From: Kalaharituber pfeilii
Taxonomy: Eukaryota; Ascomycota; Pezizomycetes; Pezizales; Pezizaceae
Assembly (NCBI GenBank): GCA_015179045.1
Contig: WHUZ01000025.1
Location: forward strand, 620,001-684,000
Length of the DNA: 64,000 nt
Reading direction: 5' to 3'
Both the position numbers and the translations under genes were made by a program. The notes under the pieces were generated by a model. The model ran no database searches and was not told the origin of the DNA. It was given only the letters and a program-made list of their open reading frames with translations. This document shows positions 32,447-42,380 of this stretch, piece by piece; the first letter of the stretch is position 1, and the number at the start of each line of letters is the position of its first letter.

Positions 32447-33529
32447 CCAACGGTCCGAGAGGACGGATGCTTACGTCGGTGCCAGCGGTCGGAGTGGCTT
32501 CATCCGAAGTCGCGGGCTTAGCGAAGGTGCTTAAGGTGCAAACGATGTGACAAGCCTATGGCAGGGAGAGTATCGTACTCACTTGGGTGGTGCCCTGAGT
32601 TGGTTCAAGTGAAACGACTGCCCTAACCTGCAACCTTCGTACAGTTGTAGGGCCTGTGGACAGCGCGAGTGGGGCAATCCCACAGTATGAAAATCGCGCA
32701 GGGGGGCCAGAAATGGTCACAAGGCCGTGCTAGCCTTACAGAGCCTGAAAAAAGCACAGTAAATACCAGTTGGCCTTTGGAAACTGGAAGACTCCCCCCT
32801 ACATTGAAAGGCCAAGAACAGAATCAACACCATCCTAGGCAAGGATGCCCCATACGAGGTCCGAAGAGTCATCCTAGACCAATCTTTCCCAGAAGAAAGG
32901 ATCCTCCTGATGACGGACACGGAGTACCGCCAAGGCCCCAGAGACCTCTCACATTTGGAAAAGGCGGTCAAAAGATACAGCCCCGGAGCCAGAACGGATT
33001 GGGACAGCAGACTGGTAGAGTTGGTCACCTTCGACATCGGGATGCACGAAGACCAAGGTAAAGTCGACCGGGACCTACGCATCGAGAACCCCGGGGAAAT
33101 GTCATACCGAAAAGTCAGAAGACTACACAACCACCAAGTACCAGCCCGGGAAGGCAAACCCGCCTTTTCTATCTTCGTCTCGGACAACGTGGTACAAATA
33201 CTCAAGAAAGGGCTACAATTCCGCGGCGAGAGAATCCGATGCCTGCTGAGAGCCGACTTGGGCAAGGAAAAAGCAGACAAAGCACGCAGGTACAGATACA
33301 CAGACTCCGAAGGGTACTGCAACCACTTCCTGGTGGGACAAGTCATAGAATGGGTCCCGAAGCAAAAGTATCTCCCGGAATGGCTCAGAAGGTCCCCGAG
33401 AAGGAACGAGGCAGAAGAGCCAGTCAACCTCAACGGCAGACCGTTCAGACAGACTTGCCACGGCTGCCGACAGAGAGGCGGCCACCTGCCAGGCTGCCAA
33501 ATTCCAAACCGTCCCCGTAGGGCACCAGA
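32447..33529 (+). mobile_element. Chimeric LINE fragment: inter-ORF leader joined to a divergent ORF1
   Basis: Bases 32447-32806 match 38359-38718 (inverted) with one difference seen in 360. From 32808 an ORF1-like frame follows (RINTILGKDAPYEV, VELVTFDIGMHE, ARRYRYTDSEGYC, the CHGCRQRGGHLPGC knuckle). It matches the 454-aa ORF1 only at family level, roughly half the residues by eye. It skips the first 40% of ORF1. The frame is cut at 33529 by the poly(T) of the minus-strand LINE. Confidence 0.75.
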
Positions 33530-33660
33530 TTTTTTTTTTTTTTTTTTTTTTTATATCATTACTCGCGTGCCGCCCTAGGGGCTATGGCGAGATTAGTTAC
33601 ATGAGATTAGATACATATGAAGGTAGAAGAGAAGGAATAAGAAAAGATCCTGTGTGTCTC

Positions 33661-36600
33661 CTATGCCCCTGCCCACTCCAAGATGTCTCTAAGTGGGTCT
33701 GTGTCCTTGCTCTTCGGAGGAGTGACCAAGTCTTGCATGCCTCCTGGCCACTTTCGTTTCCATGTCCTGCACCCAGTGAGCACATGTTCAGTAGTCTCCT
33801 CCTCCTCCCCACACCATCGACACTCTGGGCTGTCTGCTTTCCCGATTTCGTACTGCCATTTTCGTAGTAACTTGCCGCCCAGTATTCCTGCTAGTGTGGC
33901 TATGTGTCGACTTCCAAGTCTTGTCAAGGGACGGTAGCTGAGCCCTAGCCGGTTTCTCTCTGTGGCGCGCTGATGTCTCGAGGTTTGTCGTATCCCATCT
34001 TCTGTTATGGTTTCATCTTGGTAGGGGAGGCATGTGCCTATTTTCGCAGCTGTGTCTGCCTCGGTGTTCCCTTTGACTCCTATATGGGACTTGACCCACA
34101 TCACTGCAACGTCCCAGTCACCTCGGTCTGTTCTCGCTTTCCAGGCGTCTCTAACCAGTTTTGCCGGTCCTTTGTGGGTGGGCTCTCCCTGGGCGATCTT
34201 TAGGAGCTTGGATATCGATACCTTAGAGTCGGTTATGATCAGGAGTTCCCCAGCTTGATTGCGTAATGCTTCGCTCATGGCAATGAGTTCTGCATCATTG
34301 ACAGTAGTCTGTTCCCCTAGGTATGTGGAAGTAGAGGTGTCTTTTGCGTAGGTGCCTAGGCCTGTCTTGTAATCTATCCTGCTCCCGTCAGTGTAGACGG
34401 AGTTCCACCCCTCGTCCTCGGCATTGGCTATGGCATTCTCGAACTCGAGCTTGTCTGCGTCCGCAGGTAGTGCTGGTAGGATGGCTAGTGGTAGGGGGTT
34501 GTTGTGTGAGAGAGACCCCCGTAGGTACCTGCACTCATTATCCCTGTTTTGGATTATCTCATCGTGGAACCGTAGGGCCCTGGCTTCTACCCTCTGGCGT
34601 TCTCCTTCTAGGAATGTTTGGGCTGATTCTAGGTTGGCTATTCCTTCGACTACGTCTCGCCTGGTACCCCACGGGGCTGCAGTAATCTTCTGTGCTACTG
34701 TGTATTGCCATTTTTCTATGTCTTTGATCTTGGTTGCTGGTGGAGACTTTCTTGAGTAGTCCTGCCATGCCCAGCATCCCCATGTGGCGATTGTGCGTGC
34801 GATGCTTGTATATATCTGTCGTTTCTTGGCTGGTGTGAGGCGAGTTAGTCTCGATGCCACTCCCCATGCTGCCTTCCCGAGAAGTAGTCTCTTCTTATGA
34901 TGTCGAGTAAATTTTAGCTCCCAATCTACCGTCAATCCGGTTAGCCTATAGTCAGGGCCTTTTACCCCAATTATTAGTGTCTCGGACTTGTTTGGGTCAA
35001 TTTCGAATCCATGCTCTGCTGCTGTTTCGGTGATTTTTGCCCTGTGTATCTTTATGGCTTGTCGGAGTTTTAGGAGTGACGGATGTGAGATTACACTGTG
35101 GAAATCATCGACATATGACCTGGTGAAGTTGTGTTGGTCTACCTTCTCTGCCACAGGTGCTACACCTATCAGGAATAGTACCGGGGATAGTGGAGATCCT
35201 TGCGGTGTACCATCTGTCATCCTCCCTGTAGCTCTCCTTTTGCCATCCCATGTCATGTTGTAGTTGGTCGGCATCATAAAAGCTTCTACAAAGCTCGCTA
35301 GGTTATGGTCTGTTTGTCTTATTCGAGCAACCACCTTGTCCCTTCGAAGAAAGTTAAAAGCTGACTTGATATCGTCTCCCACTAGGGCTACCCATTCTTT
35401 CTTCTGTAGCCTCTTCTCTGTCTCCTTCAGCACTTGTCGCTGTAGATCCTCTGCACCTCGATGGCGTCTTCCTCCAAGCTGAGTGTCTCTGAAAAGGTCG
35501 TCTTTTCTTTGTAGCAGGTCTGCGATGACTTTTTGACCTAGCTTCGCTACTGTGTTCAGAAGCGTTATGGGTCTCCAACTCCCTACCTGATCTCTGGGTT
35601 TCCCTTTCTTGAGTATCATAACCACCTCAAAGCCTCTGGCAAAATCGTAGTCACCGTTTATATATTCTACAATTCTCTCCCTTACAGCAGTCCATAGAGT
35701 CGTACCCTTCAGAAGCTTCAGTAAGCCATATTGTATGCCATCGGGTCCCGGTGCTGATCTTGGTTTAGCTTTTGTTAGTGCCTTTTCTATCATCATCCTG
35801 GCTTGATCTTTTTCGACGGTGAGTCCTGTTGGTCTGATAGTAGTGGTCGTAGTTTCTTGTCCTTGTGATATGAAGTTGCGCTCAATCAATACCTTAGCTA
35901 TCTCCTCGTCTGAGCCTGGTATCCCCATGAGGTCTCTTTGGCGGAAAGGGTCTCTTGCTAGCCTGAAAATATCCCATGGTGAGGTGATTCTGTCCTCTTC
36001 TAAGAAGCCTTCCCAGTATTCCTTCTTCTTATCTCTTATTATCTCCCTAAGTAGTCTTCTCGCTCTTGTTTTCTCTGTGTGGCTAGCCCCGCTCTTTAGA
36101 ATGGTTCTGGTCATTTGTCGTGCCTCTTTTACCTCCTTGTCGAACCATCGTTTCGTGCGTCTGGTGATGTATGCATCTTTTGTAAACTTTTGGCTTAATT
36201 CACATAGTAGTTCATACCCATCAATACCTTCGGCTAGTTTTCTGTTGCCATATTTATCAACAAATTCTTCCCATTTGTCCCAGTCTGTTACTTTGATGGT
36301 TTTGGCCTCTGTCTTCTTTCTGGTATCCAATGTTCCGATAATCATCACATGGTCTGTACCAGAAATCCATGTTGTCTTTGTTGTTTTCCATTCCCTGGGC
36401 CTTGCGAATACCAGGTCCAAGAGTGCCGTTCTTATCTGTCCATTGATTGTCCGTGTCCATGTGATAGTATTTCTATCTATCTGTTGGAGTAGTCCTCGTG
36501 CTTGGAGGGTGTCTTTTAATAGTATGCCTCTAGTATCTTGTTTCGGAGACCAGTCATAGTGATGGCTGTTGCAGTCCCCTATTACCATATCCGTTACTCC

Positions 36601-36930
36601 TATCTCTTCCAATTCCTTCTCAATATCGGTGTCTCTGTTCCAGTACACTCCAGTAATCATTCGGTCGTCTAATTGTACTGTGATGTGGTTGGCTTTGCCG
36701 TCTATTTTCATGCTCATTATTCTGTCCTTCCTTACGTAGGCTGTTATTGCTCCGCTTTTTATAGGAGAATGTACGTTCGTATAGCTTGGATGAAATGTAG
36801 TTCCTCCCCTTGGTGCTCTCCAGCATTCCCCTATAAAATGTATATCTATTTTCTTGTCTGCTGCTTCCTGTAGGGCTAGGTCCGTCCCCAGTATTGACCT
36901 GCCAACGTTCTGGTATGCGACCTTAATCAT
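33661..36930 (-). CDS. LINE ORF2: endonuclease, reverse transcriptase, RNase H
   Basis: An intact 1089-codon frame starts at the ATG at 36930. It has an APE-type endonuclease (VAYQNVGRSILG, HFIGECW, GDCNSHHYDW, GTDHVMI; residues about 1-205). Reverse transcriptase follows (APGPDGIQYGLL, GSWRPITLLNTVAKLGQ, ALVGDDIKSAFNFLRR, GTPQGSPLSPVLF, active site SYVDDFHS; about 385-650). RNase H follows (SVYTDGSRIDYKTGLG, NDAELIAMSEAL, LLIITDSKVSI, WVKSHIGVKGNTEADTAA; about 855-990), then CRWCGEEEETTEHVL...C at the end. It performs target-primed reverse transcription. All catalytic motifs look intact, so this copy may be competent. The start overlaps the ORF1 stop as ATGA. Confidence 0.93.
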   Translation of the reverse strand: MIKVAYQNVGRSILGTDLALQEAADKKIDIHFIGECWRAPRGGTTFHPSYTNVHSPIKSGAITAYVRKDRIMSMKIDGKANHITVQLDDRMITGVYWNRDTDIEKELEEIGVTDMVIGDCNSHHYDWSPKQDTRGILLKDTLQARGLLQQIDRNTITWTRTINGQIRTALLDLVFARPREWKTTKTTWISGTDHVMIIGTLDTRKKTEAKTIKVTDWDKWEEFVDKYGNRKLAEGIDGYELLCELSQKFTKDAYITRRTKRWFDKEVKEARQMTRTILKSGASHTEKTRARRLLREIIRDKKKEYWEGFLEEDRITSPWDIFRLARDPFRQRDLMGIPGSDEEIAKVLIERNFISQGQETTTTTIRPTGLTVEKDQARMMIEKALTKAKPRSAPGPDGIQYGLLKLLKGTTLWTAVRERIVEYINGDYDFARGFEVVMILKKGKPRDQVGSWRPITLLNTVAKLGQKVIADLLQRKDDLFRDTQLGGRRHRGAEDLQRQVLKETEKRLQKKEWVALVGDDIKSAFNFLRRDKVVARIRQTDHNLASFVEAFMMPTNYNMTWDGKRRATGRMTDGTPQGSPLSPVLFLIGVAPVAEKVDQHNFTRSYVDDFHSVISHPSLLKLRQAIKIHRAKITETAAEHGFEIDPNKSETLIIGVKGPDYRLTGLTVDWELKFTRHHKKRLLLGKAAWGVASRLTRLTPAKKRQIYTSIARTIATWGCWAWQDYSRKSPPATKIKDIEKWQYTVAQKITAAPWGTRRDVVEGIANLESAQTFLEGERQRVEARALRFHDEIIQNRDNECRYLRGSLSHNNPLPLAILPALPADADKLEFENAIANAEDEGWNSVYTDGSRIDYKTGLGTYAKDTSTSTYLGEQTTVNDAELIAMSEALRNQAGELLIITDSKVSISKLLKIAQGEPTHKGPAKLVRDAWKARTDRGDWDVAVMWVKSHIGVKGNTEADTAAKIGTCLPYQDETITEDGIRQTSRHQRATERNRLGLSYRPLTRLGSRHIATLAGILGGKLLRKWQYEIGKADSPECRWCGEEEETTEHVLTGCRTWKRKWPGGMQDLVTPPKSKDTDPLRDILEWAGA

Positions 36931-38291
36931 AGTCTTATTTGTCGATACCCTGGTGCCCTATATGGGGTCGCTTTCTCCTGTGCTGCTCTCGCTCGTTCAC
37001 ACCCTTCCTCGTGTCCGCCTTTCTTTCGACAAGCCTGGCATGACTTTGCAAATGGAGTTTCATTGAGGTCGACTGGGTCTTCGTAGTCTCGCCTTGCTGG
37101 TGAGCTCTTCAGATGTTCTGGAAGGTTGCGTTGTCTGGGGAGCCACTCGATTACCTGTCCCACTACGAAATGTCGGCAGTATCCATCTGGAGCAGTGTAC
37201 CTATATCTTCTGGCTTTATTCGAGGTCTCCTTTCCTAGATCCTGTCTTAGGTATAGCTTTATTCTATCACCTCTGAAGAGTAAGCCTGATTTTAGGGTCT
37301 CGACTACTCCATCAGTCACAAAAATGGATAGTGCCTTGTTTCCTTGTGTTGGGACCTGTTTGTTAGTTAATCTGCGTACTGATCTATTGGCCAATACTCC
37401 TGGATTGTCAGCTCTCAATTCTCTCTCCACCCTGCTCGGAGCCTCATTGGTTCCTATGTTGAAAGTTACTAGCTCAACCATTCTGTGATCCCAGTCGACT
37501 TTTAGATGTTGGTGTCCATTGCATGTTGCTTTCTCTAGGGGGCCTAGAGACCTAAGTCCTTTCTTATACTGAGTATCTGCCATGATTAAGATTCTTTCGT
37601 GGGGGTATTCTGGGTCCAGGGCAACGAATCTCACTTGGTACTCTGCTTCCGTTCCTAGGTTTCGATTGATCCTGTCTCTCATGGCCTTTTTGTGCTCGAA
37701 CACTGAGTGTGATCTTGGATCCTCACTAATACTCTGCCAGTTTTGCGCCCCAAAGACTCTCGCCTGCCACAGTTTCTCCTTGGGTATTACTTCTTCCTCA
37801 CCCTTCTGTGCTGGCCCCTTGAGTAGTGTCCGCTTTTCCTCTTGTCTCTGAGTTGGGGTTCCTGCTTGGGGTTTGTCTTCTCTTGTGAGTTTGGCTTCTT
37901 TTACTGCCGTAGCATATGATTTCCTTTTCTCAGTGGATTGGGAGCGTTTTGTCTCATTCTCTGGTGTCCTCTCCTTGCTTTTCTCTCCTTTATGTGTCGG
38001 TATGTTGGGAGTACTACTTGTGCCTCTCGTCTCGGCCCCCTTCTTGTTGTCCAGTTTCTCAGTGGTAGGAGCACCCTCACTGGTGGCTGTTTTGTTAGTA
38101 TTATTTCTAGCTATTCTATTGGTAGCTGCTCCCTTTCGTCCATCTCCTTGGGGCTTGGATCCACCTCGTGATGTCTTAGGAAGCTGTACTGTAGTTGTAG
38201 ACTTTATCACAGGTTCTTGCGCCGGGCTTGAGTTTGTTGGTATGCTGTTGGACATGTGTATGGTACTCGACATGTCTGTGTTGTCTCGCAT
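36927..38291 (-). CDS. LINE ORF1 with zinc knuckle
   Basis: The 454-codon frame starts at 38291. Residues 1-185 are charged and low complexity. From about residue 185 a conserved domain follows (KLWQARVFGAQNWQSISEDP, VELVTFNIGTNEAPSRVERE, LSIFVTDGVVETLKSG, ARRYRYTAPDGYCRHF). CQACRKKGGHEEGCERA near the C-terminus is a CCHC-like knuckle. It is likely an RNA-binding chaperone for the LINE RNP. An open in-frame stretch upstream of the ATG (LKDSKHAIEIDRD) resembles LEDSRHAVRLKTI in the upstream ORF, so the true start or ancestral fusion is uncertain. Confidence 0.85.
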   Translation of the reverse strand: MRDNTDMSSTIHMSNSIPTNSSPAQEPVIKSTTTVQLPKTSRGGSKPQGDGRKGAATNRIARNNTNKTATSEGAPTTEKLDNKKGAETRGTSSTPNIPTHKGEKSKERTPENETKRSQSTEKRKSYATAVKEAKLTREDKPQAGTPTQRQEEKRTLLKGPAQKGEEEVIPKEKLWQARVFGAQNWQSISEDPRSHSVFEHKKAMRDRINRNLGTEAEYQVRFVALDPEYPHERILIMADTQYKKGLRSLGPLEKATCNGHQHLKVDWDHRMVELVTFNIGTNEAPSRVERELRADNPGVLANRSVRRLTNKQVPTQGNKALSIFVTDGVVETLKSGLLFRGDRIKLYLRQDLGKETSNKARRYRYTAPDGYCRHFVVGQVIEWLPRQRNLPEHLKSSPARRDYEDPVDLNETPFAKSCQACRKKGGHEEGCERARAAQEKATPYRAPGYRQIRL

Positions 38292-39205
38292 GGCTATGTC
38301 TCTGTCAATTTCGATTGCGTGCTTGCTGTCTTTGAGGTTCGTATTGGTGAGCTCATAACAATGTAGGGGGGAGTCTTCCAGTTTCCAAAGGCCAACTGGT
38401 ATTTACTGTGCTTTTTTTAGGCTCTGTAAGGCTAGCACGGCCTTGTGACCATTTCTGGCCCCCCTGCGCGATTTTCATACTGTGGGATTGCCCCACTCGC
38501 GCTGTCCACAGGCCCTACAACTGTACGAAGGTTGCAGGTTAGGGCAGTCGTTTCACTTGAACCAACTCAGGGCACCACCCAAGTGAGTACGATACTCTCC
38601 CTGCCATAGGCTTGTCACATCGTTTGCACCTTAAGCACCTTCGCTAAGCCCGCGACTTCGGATGAAGCCACTCCGACCGCTGGCACCGACGTAAGCATCC
38701 GTCCTCTCGGACCGTTGGACTCCCCACAAGTCCAACGCCACGGCTCGCTCTGTATTTAGCAAAGCTTCCCGTTCCACACAAGGGTCAAGCCTGGGGAGAG
38801 TCTATTGGAGCTTATCAGGCTCTAACCTCACAACCCTTTACGTGCTGGGACCCTCAATGCAGCTACTACGTCTCGCCCCGGGCCCTAACAGCTTCAGATG
38901 GCGGTGATGCCGCGGTTCTGTCCTAACTGCCAGTCCTACCCAAGACTAACCAAAGACCCAGTGATGGCCGTGGGAACTCCACTTCGCTCGCCATGTAGGC
39001 CCCCAGGGGTGGCGTGTCCGTCTAACTAGCCTCTTTGCACTTTCTGGATGGCGTGAGTGCTTTACCTATAAGGTTTCCCTAGGCCCTGACTCACCCCCAT
39101 CCCGCCGAGCGGTGGCCAGAATACATCTCACATTGCCTTCCACCAGGGTCTGGGCCTCGATACCCAGTAGTAGACGGTCCGCTGGTTTTCAGGATGCCGA
39201 GGGGG
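38292..39205 (-). other. Structured spacer between LINE ORFs
   Basis: 914 bases, GC-rich and without a long frame. On the minus strand several stems can be drawn. CCTGCAAC pairs with GTTGTAGG. GCGCGA pairs with TCGCGC around an inner GTGGG/CCCAC. GTCC-GAGA-GGAC forms a GNRA-capped hairpin. The part 38359-38718 is almost identical in the chimeric fragment at 32447. It may be a translation or replication signal; function is inferred. Confidence 0.5.
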
Positions 39206-40987
39206 TTATAATTCCCCTGTTCTCATGCTCCGCCTCGCGGCTGGGCCGAGCTCCCCCTCGGTTTTCGTATCCATACTATCTCCTCCTTCTTCTGTAGTCT
39301 TCCGGGCAGGTACCGAGGAGCTTCTCTTTCCTACCGGCCTTCGTATCATTCCTGTGAGGGGCGATGGTATTGTCTTGAGCCTGACCGCGTGCCTGCTATC
39401 CTCAAGTTTCACGTTTGTATAAGTTCTGTCCATTTGGTCCCCTCCTTCTTCAGTAGTTAGTTTGTTATTTGGCATGGGTGATGCGCTAGGCGTGCTGAGG
39501 TCAATTAATGTAGGCGTCTTTGTCTCCAAGGGTGTGGCCGTTGCTGTCAATTCGGGCGTGTTTGCTCCTGAGGTAAGGTCATTCCAGTTTGTTGTATGTG
39601 TCAGTGTGAGTTCTGGTTCCATTTCGATTCTGCCTGGCGTGACTACCCCGAGTCTTCTTCTTAGGTCATCCAGGATATTGCTGTGGTATTGTAAGGCGTC
39701 TAGGATAATCCTCACCCAACTGTCGTCCCGCTCTCTGAGGGTGTCTCGGTTGAATATCTCGTATAGTATTTCGTCCTTGATTTTCTTTCTTTCGACTGCC
39801 ATCTGGTTGAGCATGAAGTGGCGAATGCCCTCGTGGTGTGTTTCTAAGCACACTCTCGTGTGCTGTTTCAGGTCTTGTTGTGCCTCTTCTAGTTCCCGGC
39901 TTATGTCAGTATGGATACTATCCGTTCCTGCTGCTTGCTCGTTCCTCCAGGCCCAGTATTTATCAGCCATATCCCTCGTCCATCTTTTAAGGTCATTATC
40001 CACTTCTCTTTCCCACCTGCCTAGTCCGAATCGTTTCTCTAGTCCCCGTAGGGCTTCTGCTGCTGAAGCTCCCATATATCTGGCAGTCTCTTGTTTCATA
40101 CGGCCCTGAGTCATCTTGGTTTCCCAGGAGCGTGCCTGCCTCGCTGCGGCTATTGCTGTATCCAGCATGAATTGCTCCTCATAGGCACTCTCATCCATGT
40201 CCGGGGTTCGGGGTCTGTCCGGAGTTGGTGGCCGAGTGCTGGAAGTTGCCGGTATATATATTACTGTGTCGTCTGATGACTCGCTTTGTGTGTCATCATC
40301 TTTAATGGGCATGTGTGCTCCGGCGTGAGGCACCGGGGTGTACCCTTCATTGTCACTAAAGTCTGGGTCCTTGTATAGGGGGAGGGACGTGGTCTTGCTT
40401 GTGGATGCAGGTTCCTCCTGTGAATCCGGGACCTCTGACTCATTGTCATATGTCGCCGGAATCGTAGTTCTTAATTCTGGTGGTCTCACCATGATCATTT
40501 CTTCCATCTTGTCGTAGGTATTAGGGGCGGGTGGCTTTACTACAATTGTCTCCTCCATCTGGTCTTCGGGTGGGCGGGAGTCCATGGCCTTGCTTCTTTC
40601 GATGAACTCAATTATTTGCTGGGTCAGAACCCTGCCTGCCTGTATGTCGTCGATAGTTATTGTCCTAACAGGGACCTCAATGTCCTCCTCGTCTGCGAAT
40701 ACGCCTCGCCCCACCGCTAGGGTGGTTGCATTTTCCATTCTTTCTGCCTTTTCCGGTTCTCCCTTTCTGGTGTGTTGGATAATGTCAGCAAACTTATGAA
40801 GGGTCCATTGCTGGTCTTCGGCGATAAATGTCATGTCTTCATGCGCCTTCCAGTCCTTCACCATATAAAACTCTATGTTATTTACCCTTGGGCGGCGCTT
40901 TGCCGTCCGTGTGGCGCTTTTGGCTTGCCGAAGAGGGTCGGCCCGGCTGTTGGTTCGGCCTCTTGTGGCTTTCGTGGCTGGAGCCAT
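39206..40987 (-). CDS. Upstream LINE ORF (593 aa), unrecognised
   Basis: An intact frame starts at 40987. The N-terminus is basic (KATRGRTNSRADPLRQAK, RTAKRRPRVNN). The middle is acidic with repeated EETIVVKPP / EEMIMVRPP segments and a Ser/Asp-rich stretch. A helical, charged region (RQARSWETKMTQGRMKQE, LGRWEREVDNDLKRWTRD, ELEEAQQDLKQH) could form coiled coil. The tail has two TTEEGGD.MD repeats. It has no enzyme motif. It may be a structural ORF1 of the LINE with a second ORF1 downstream, or an unrelated gene. Confidence 0.6.
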   Translation of the reverse strand: MAPATKATRGRTNSRADPLRQAKSATRTAKRRPRVNNIEFYMVKDWKAHEDMTFIAEDQQWTLHKFADIIQHTRKGEPEKAERMENATTLAVGRGVFADEEDIEVPVRTITIDDIQAGRVLTQQIIEFIERSKAMDSRPPEDQMEETIVVKPPAPNTYDKMEEMIMVRPPELRTTIPATYDNESEVPDSQEEPASTSKTTSLPLYKDPDFSDNEGYTPVPHAGAHMPIKDDDTQSESSDDTVIYIPATSSTRPPTPDRPRTPDMDESAYEEQFMLDTAIAAARQARSWETKMTQGRMKQETARYMGASAAEALRGLEKRFGLGRWEREVDNDLKRWTRDMADKYWAWRNEQAAGTDSIHTDISRELEEAQQDLKQHTRVCLETHHEGIRHFMLNQMAVERKKIKDEILYEIFNRDTLRERDDSWVRIILDALQYHSNILDDLRRRLGVVTPGRIEMEPELTLTHTTNWNDLTSGANTPELTATATPLETKTPTLIDLSTPSASPMPNNKLTTEEGGDQMDRTYTNVKLEDSRHAVRLKTIPSPLTGMIRRPVGKRSSSVPARKTTEEGGDSMDTKTEGELGPAARRSMRTGEL

Positions 40988-41438
40988 CGGTGGCTGGTGG
41001 GTTGTACGCTACTGGTCTTAGTATGTTGGGTGGCGTTTGGGTGGCAAGGGGTGTGTGTAGCTAGTGGATGTGAGTGGCGAATAGTGGGTGGCAAATACTG
41101 TCCTTATCTGGGTTGCGTATTTTCGTAGTGGTGGGGAGGCCGCTGATGGGGTCTCGGGGTGCCCCCGCCGTCAAGGCGACTGTACGAGCTGAAGGTGGGT
41201 TGGGGGGTTGGTGGAGGTTCTGGGGGGCGTTCCCAGAGCGTTGATGGCTGTTTCTTTGGGGAAGGTGTCTAAATGTTCGTTTTTGGTAGATTTTTAGAGG
41301 TCCCCGCGACCTTCGGGCCGAGGGGCGTCGTCTGTCGTTGTCCGCTTGTCGCTAGCTGTCCTGTGGGTCGAGATACGGGCTCGGTCACGTGATCTTGGAC
41401 GTGGCCCGAGGAGGTTGTAGAGGTGTGTGGTGCTATCA
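40988..41438. other. Possible LINE 5' UTR; no gene
   Basis: G/T-rich on plus strand (C/A-rich on the LINE sense strand), without frames of interest. The LINE 5' boundary may lie in here. Confidence 0.35.
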
Positions 41439-41526
41439 AGAGAGACCTACTCCTTTTTTTTTTTTTTTTTTGATTTCACCTAACTCCGCTTGCAGCTGTT
41501 CGCCATGGAAGGGAGAGAGACCTACT
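41439..41526 (-). mobile_element. Orphan family-B tail insertion (62 bp)
   Basis: The insert 41452-41513 is poly(T) and a B tail whose sense strand starts CCCTTCCATGG. It lies between perfect AGAGAGACCTACT copies (41439-41451, 41514-41526). Confidence 0.85.
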
Positions 41527-42380
41527 ATACCTGTCAAATTCAGCTCTTCTGCTGCTCTTACGCTATGGAAAGAGTCCTGTAATACTTGTCAACTTGAGCT
41601 CATTTGGCCACATCTCGCGCCATTGAGAGAAAGCTGTCATACCTGTTAAATTGAGCTTATTCTGCCTCATTTTTGCCTGTCAAGGTCATATCGGTCAACT
41701 TGACCACATCCATCCTCATCTTGCGCCATTGAGGGAGACTGTTATACCTATTAAATTTAGCTCATTCTGCTGCATCTCACACCTTTAAGGAGCTATCATG
41801 CCTGTCAAAGTGCCTGTCAAATTCGGCTCATTTTGCTGCATCTCGTGAGGTGAAATAGACCTACCATACCTATCACATTTGACTCGTTCTGCTGCATCTC
41901 GCACCATTGAGGAGCTGTCGTGCCTGTTAAATTGAGGAGCTGTCGTGCCTGTCAAAGTGCCTGTCAAATTCGGTTCATTTTGCTGCATCTCGCGGGGTGA
42001 AATGGACCTACCATACCTGTCAAATTTGACTCGTTCTGCTGCACCTCACACCATTGAGGAGCTGTCGTGCCTGTCAAAGTGCCTATCAAATTCAGCTCAT
42101 TTTGCTGCATCTCGCGAGGTAAAATGGACCTGCCATACCTGTCAAATTTGACTTGTTCAGCTGCATCTCGTGCCATCGAATACCAGTCAAATTGTACTCT
42201 TATACTTGTTAAATTTGACTCACTTTGTTACTATTGTGCTATGGAAAGCTGCTGCTGTACCTCTCAAATTGAACTCGTTATGCTTCATCTCCTGATGGTG
42301 AGAGAGATATACCATACCTATAAAATTTGGCTCATTCTTCTGTATCTTATGCCGAGTATGTTGAGGTTCAGGAGAATGTG
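41527..42380. repeat. ATACCTGTCAAATT..GCTCATT satellite-like array
   Basis: About twelve imperfect units of 60-75 bases contain CATACCTGTCAAATTGAGCT, CATTCTGCTGCATCTCG and CACCATTGAG. Similar units lie at 10.81-10.96, 54.47-55.0 and 55.7-55.85 kb. No coding content is seen. Confidence 0.75.

Larger units (their letters stand above)
33530..40987 (-). mobile_element. Near full-length family-A LINE with three ORFs
   Basis: From the 3' end: poly(T) 33530-33552, the A hairpin (GCCC-CTA-GGGC), 3' UTR, ORF2, ORF1 and, after a 914-bp spacer, an upstream 593-codon ORF. No matching TSD was found, so the 5' end is unknown and may extend to about 41.4 kb. Membership of the upstream ORF is inferred from orientation, spacing and a shared motif with the ORF1 5' region. 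Confidence 0.75.

Noticed and set aside
38292..39205. Self-cleaving ribozyme or group I/II intron in the LINE spacer
   Set aside because: I found no hammerhead core (CTGANGA with GAAA), no clear HDV-type double pseudoknot at an element 5' end, and no group I or domain V signature.
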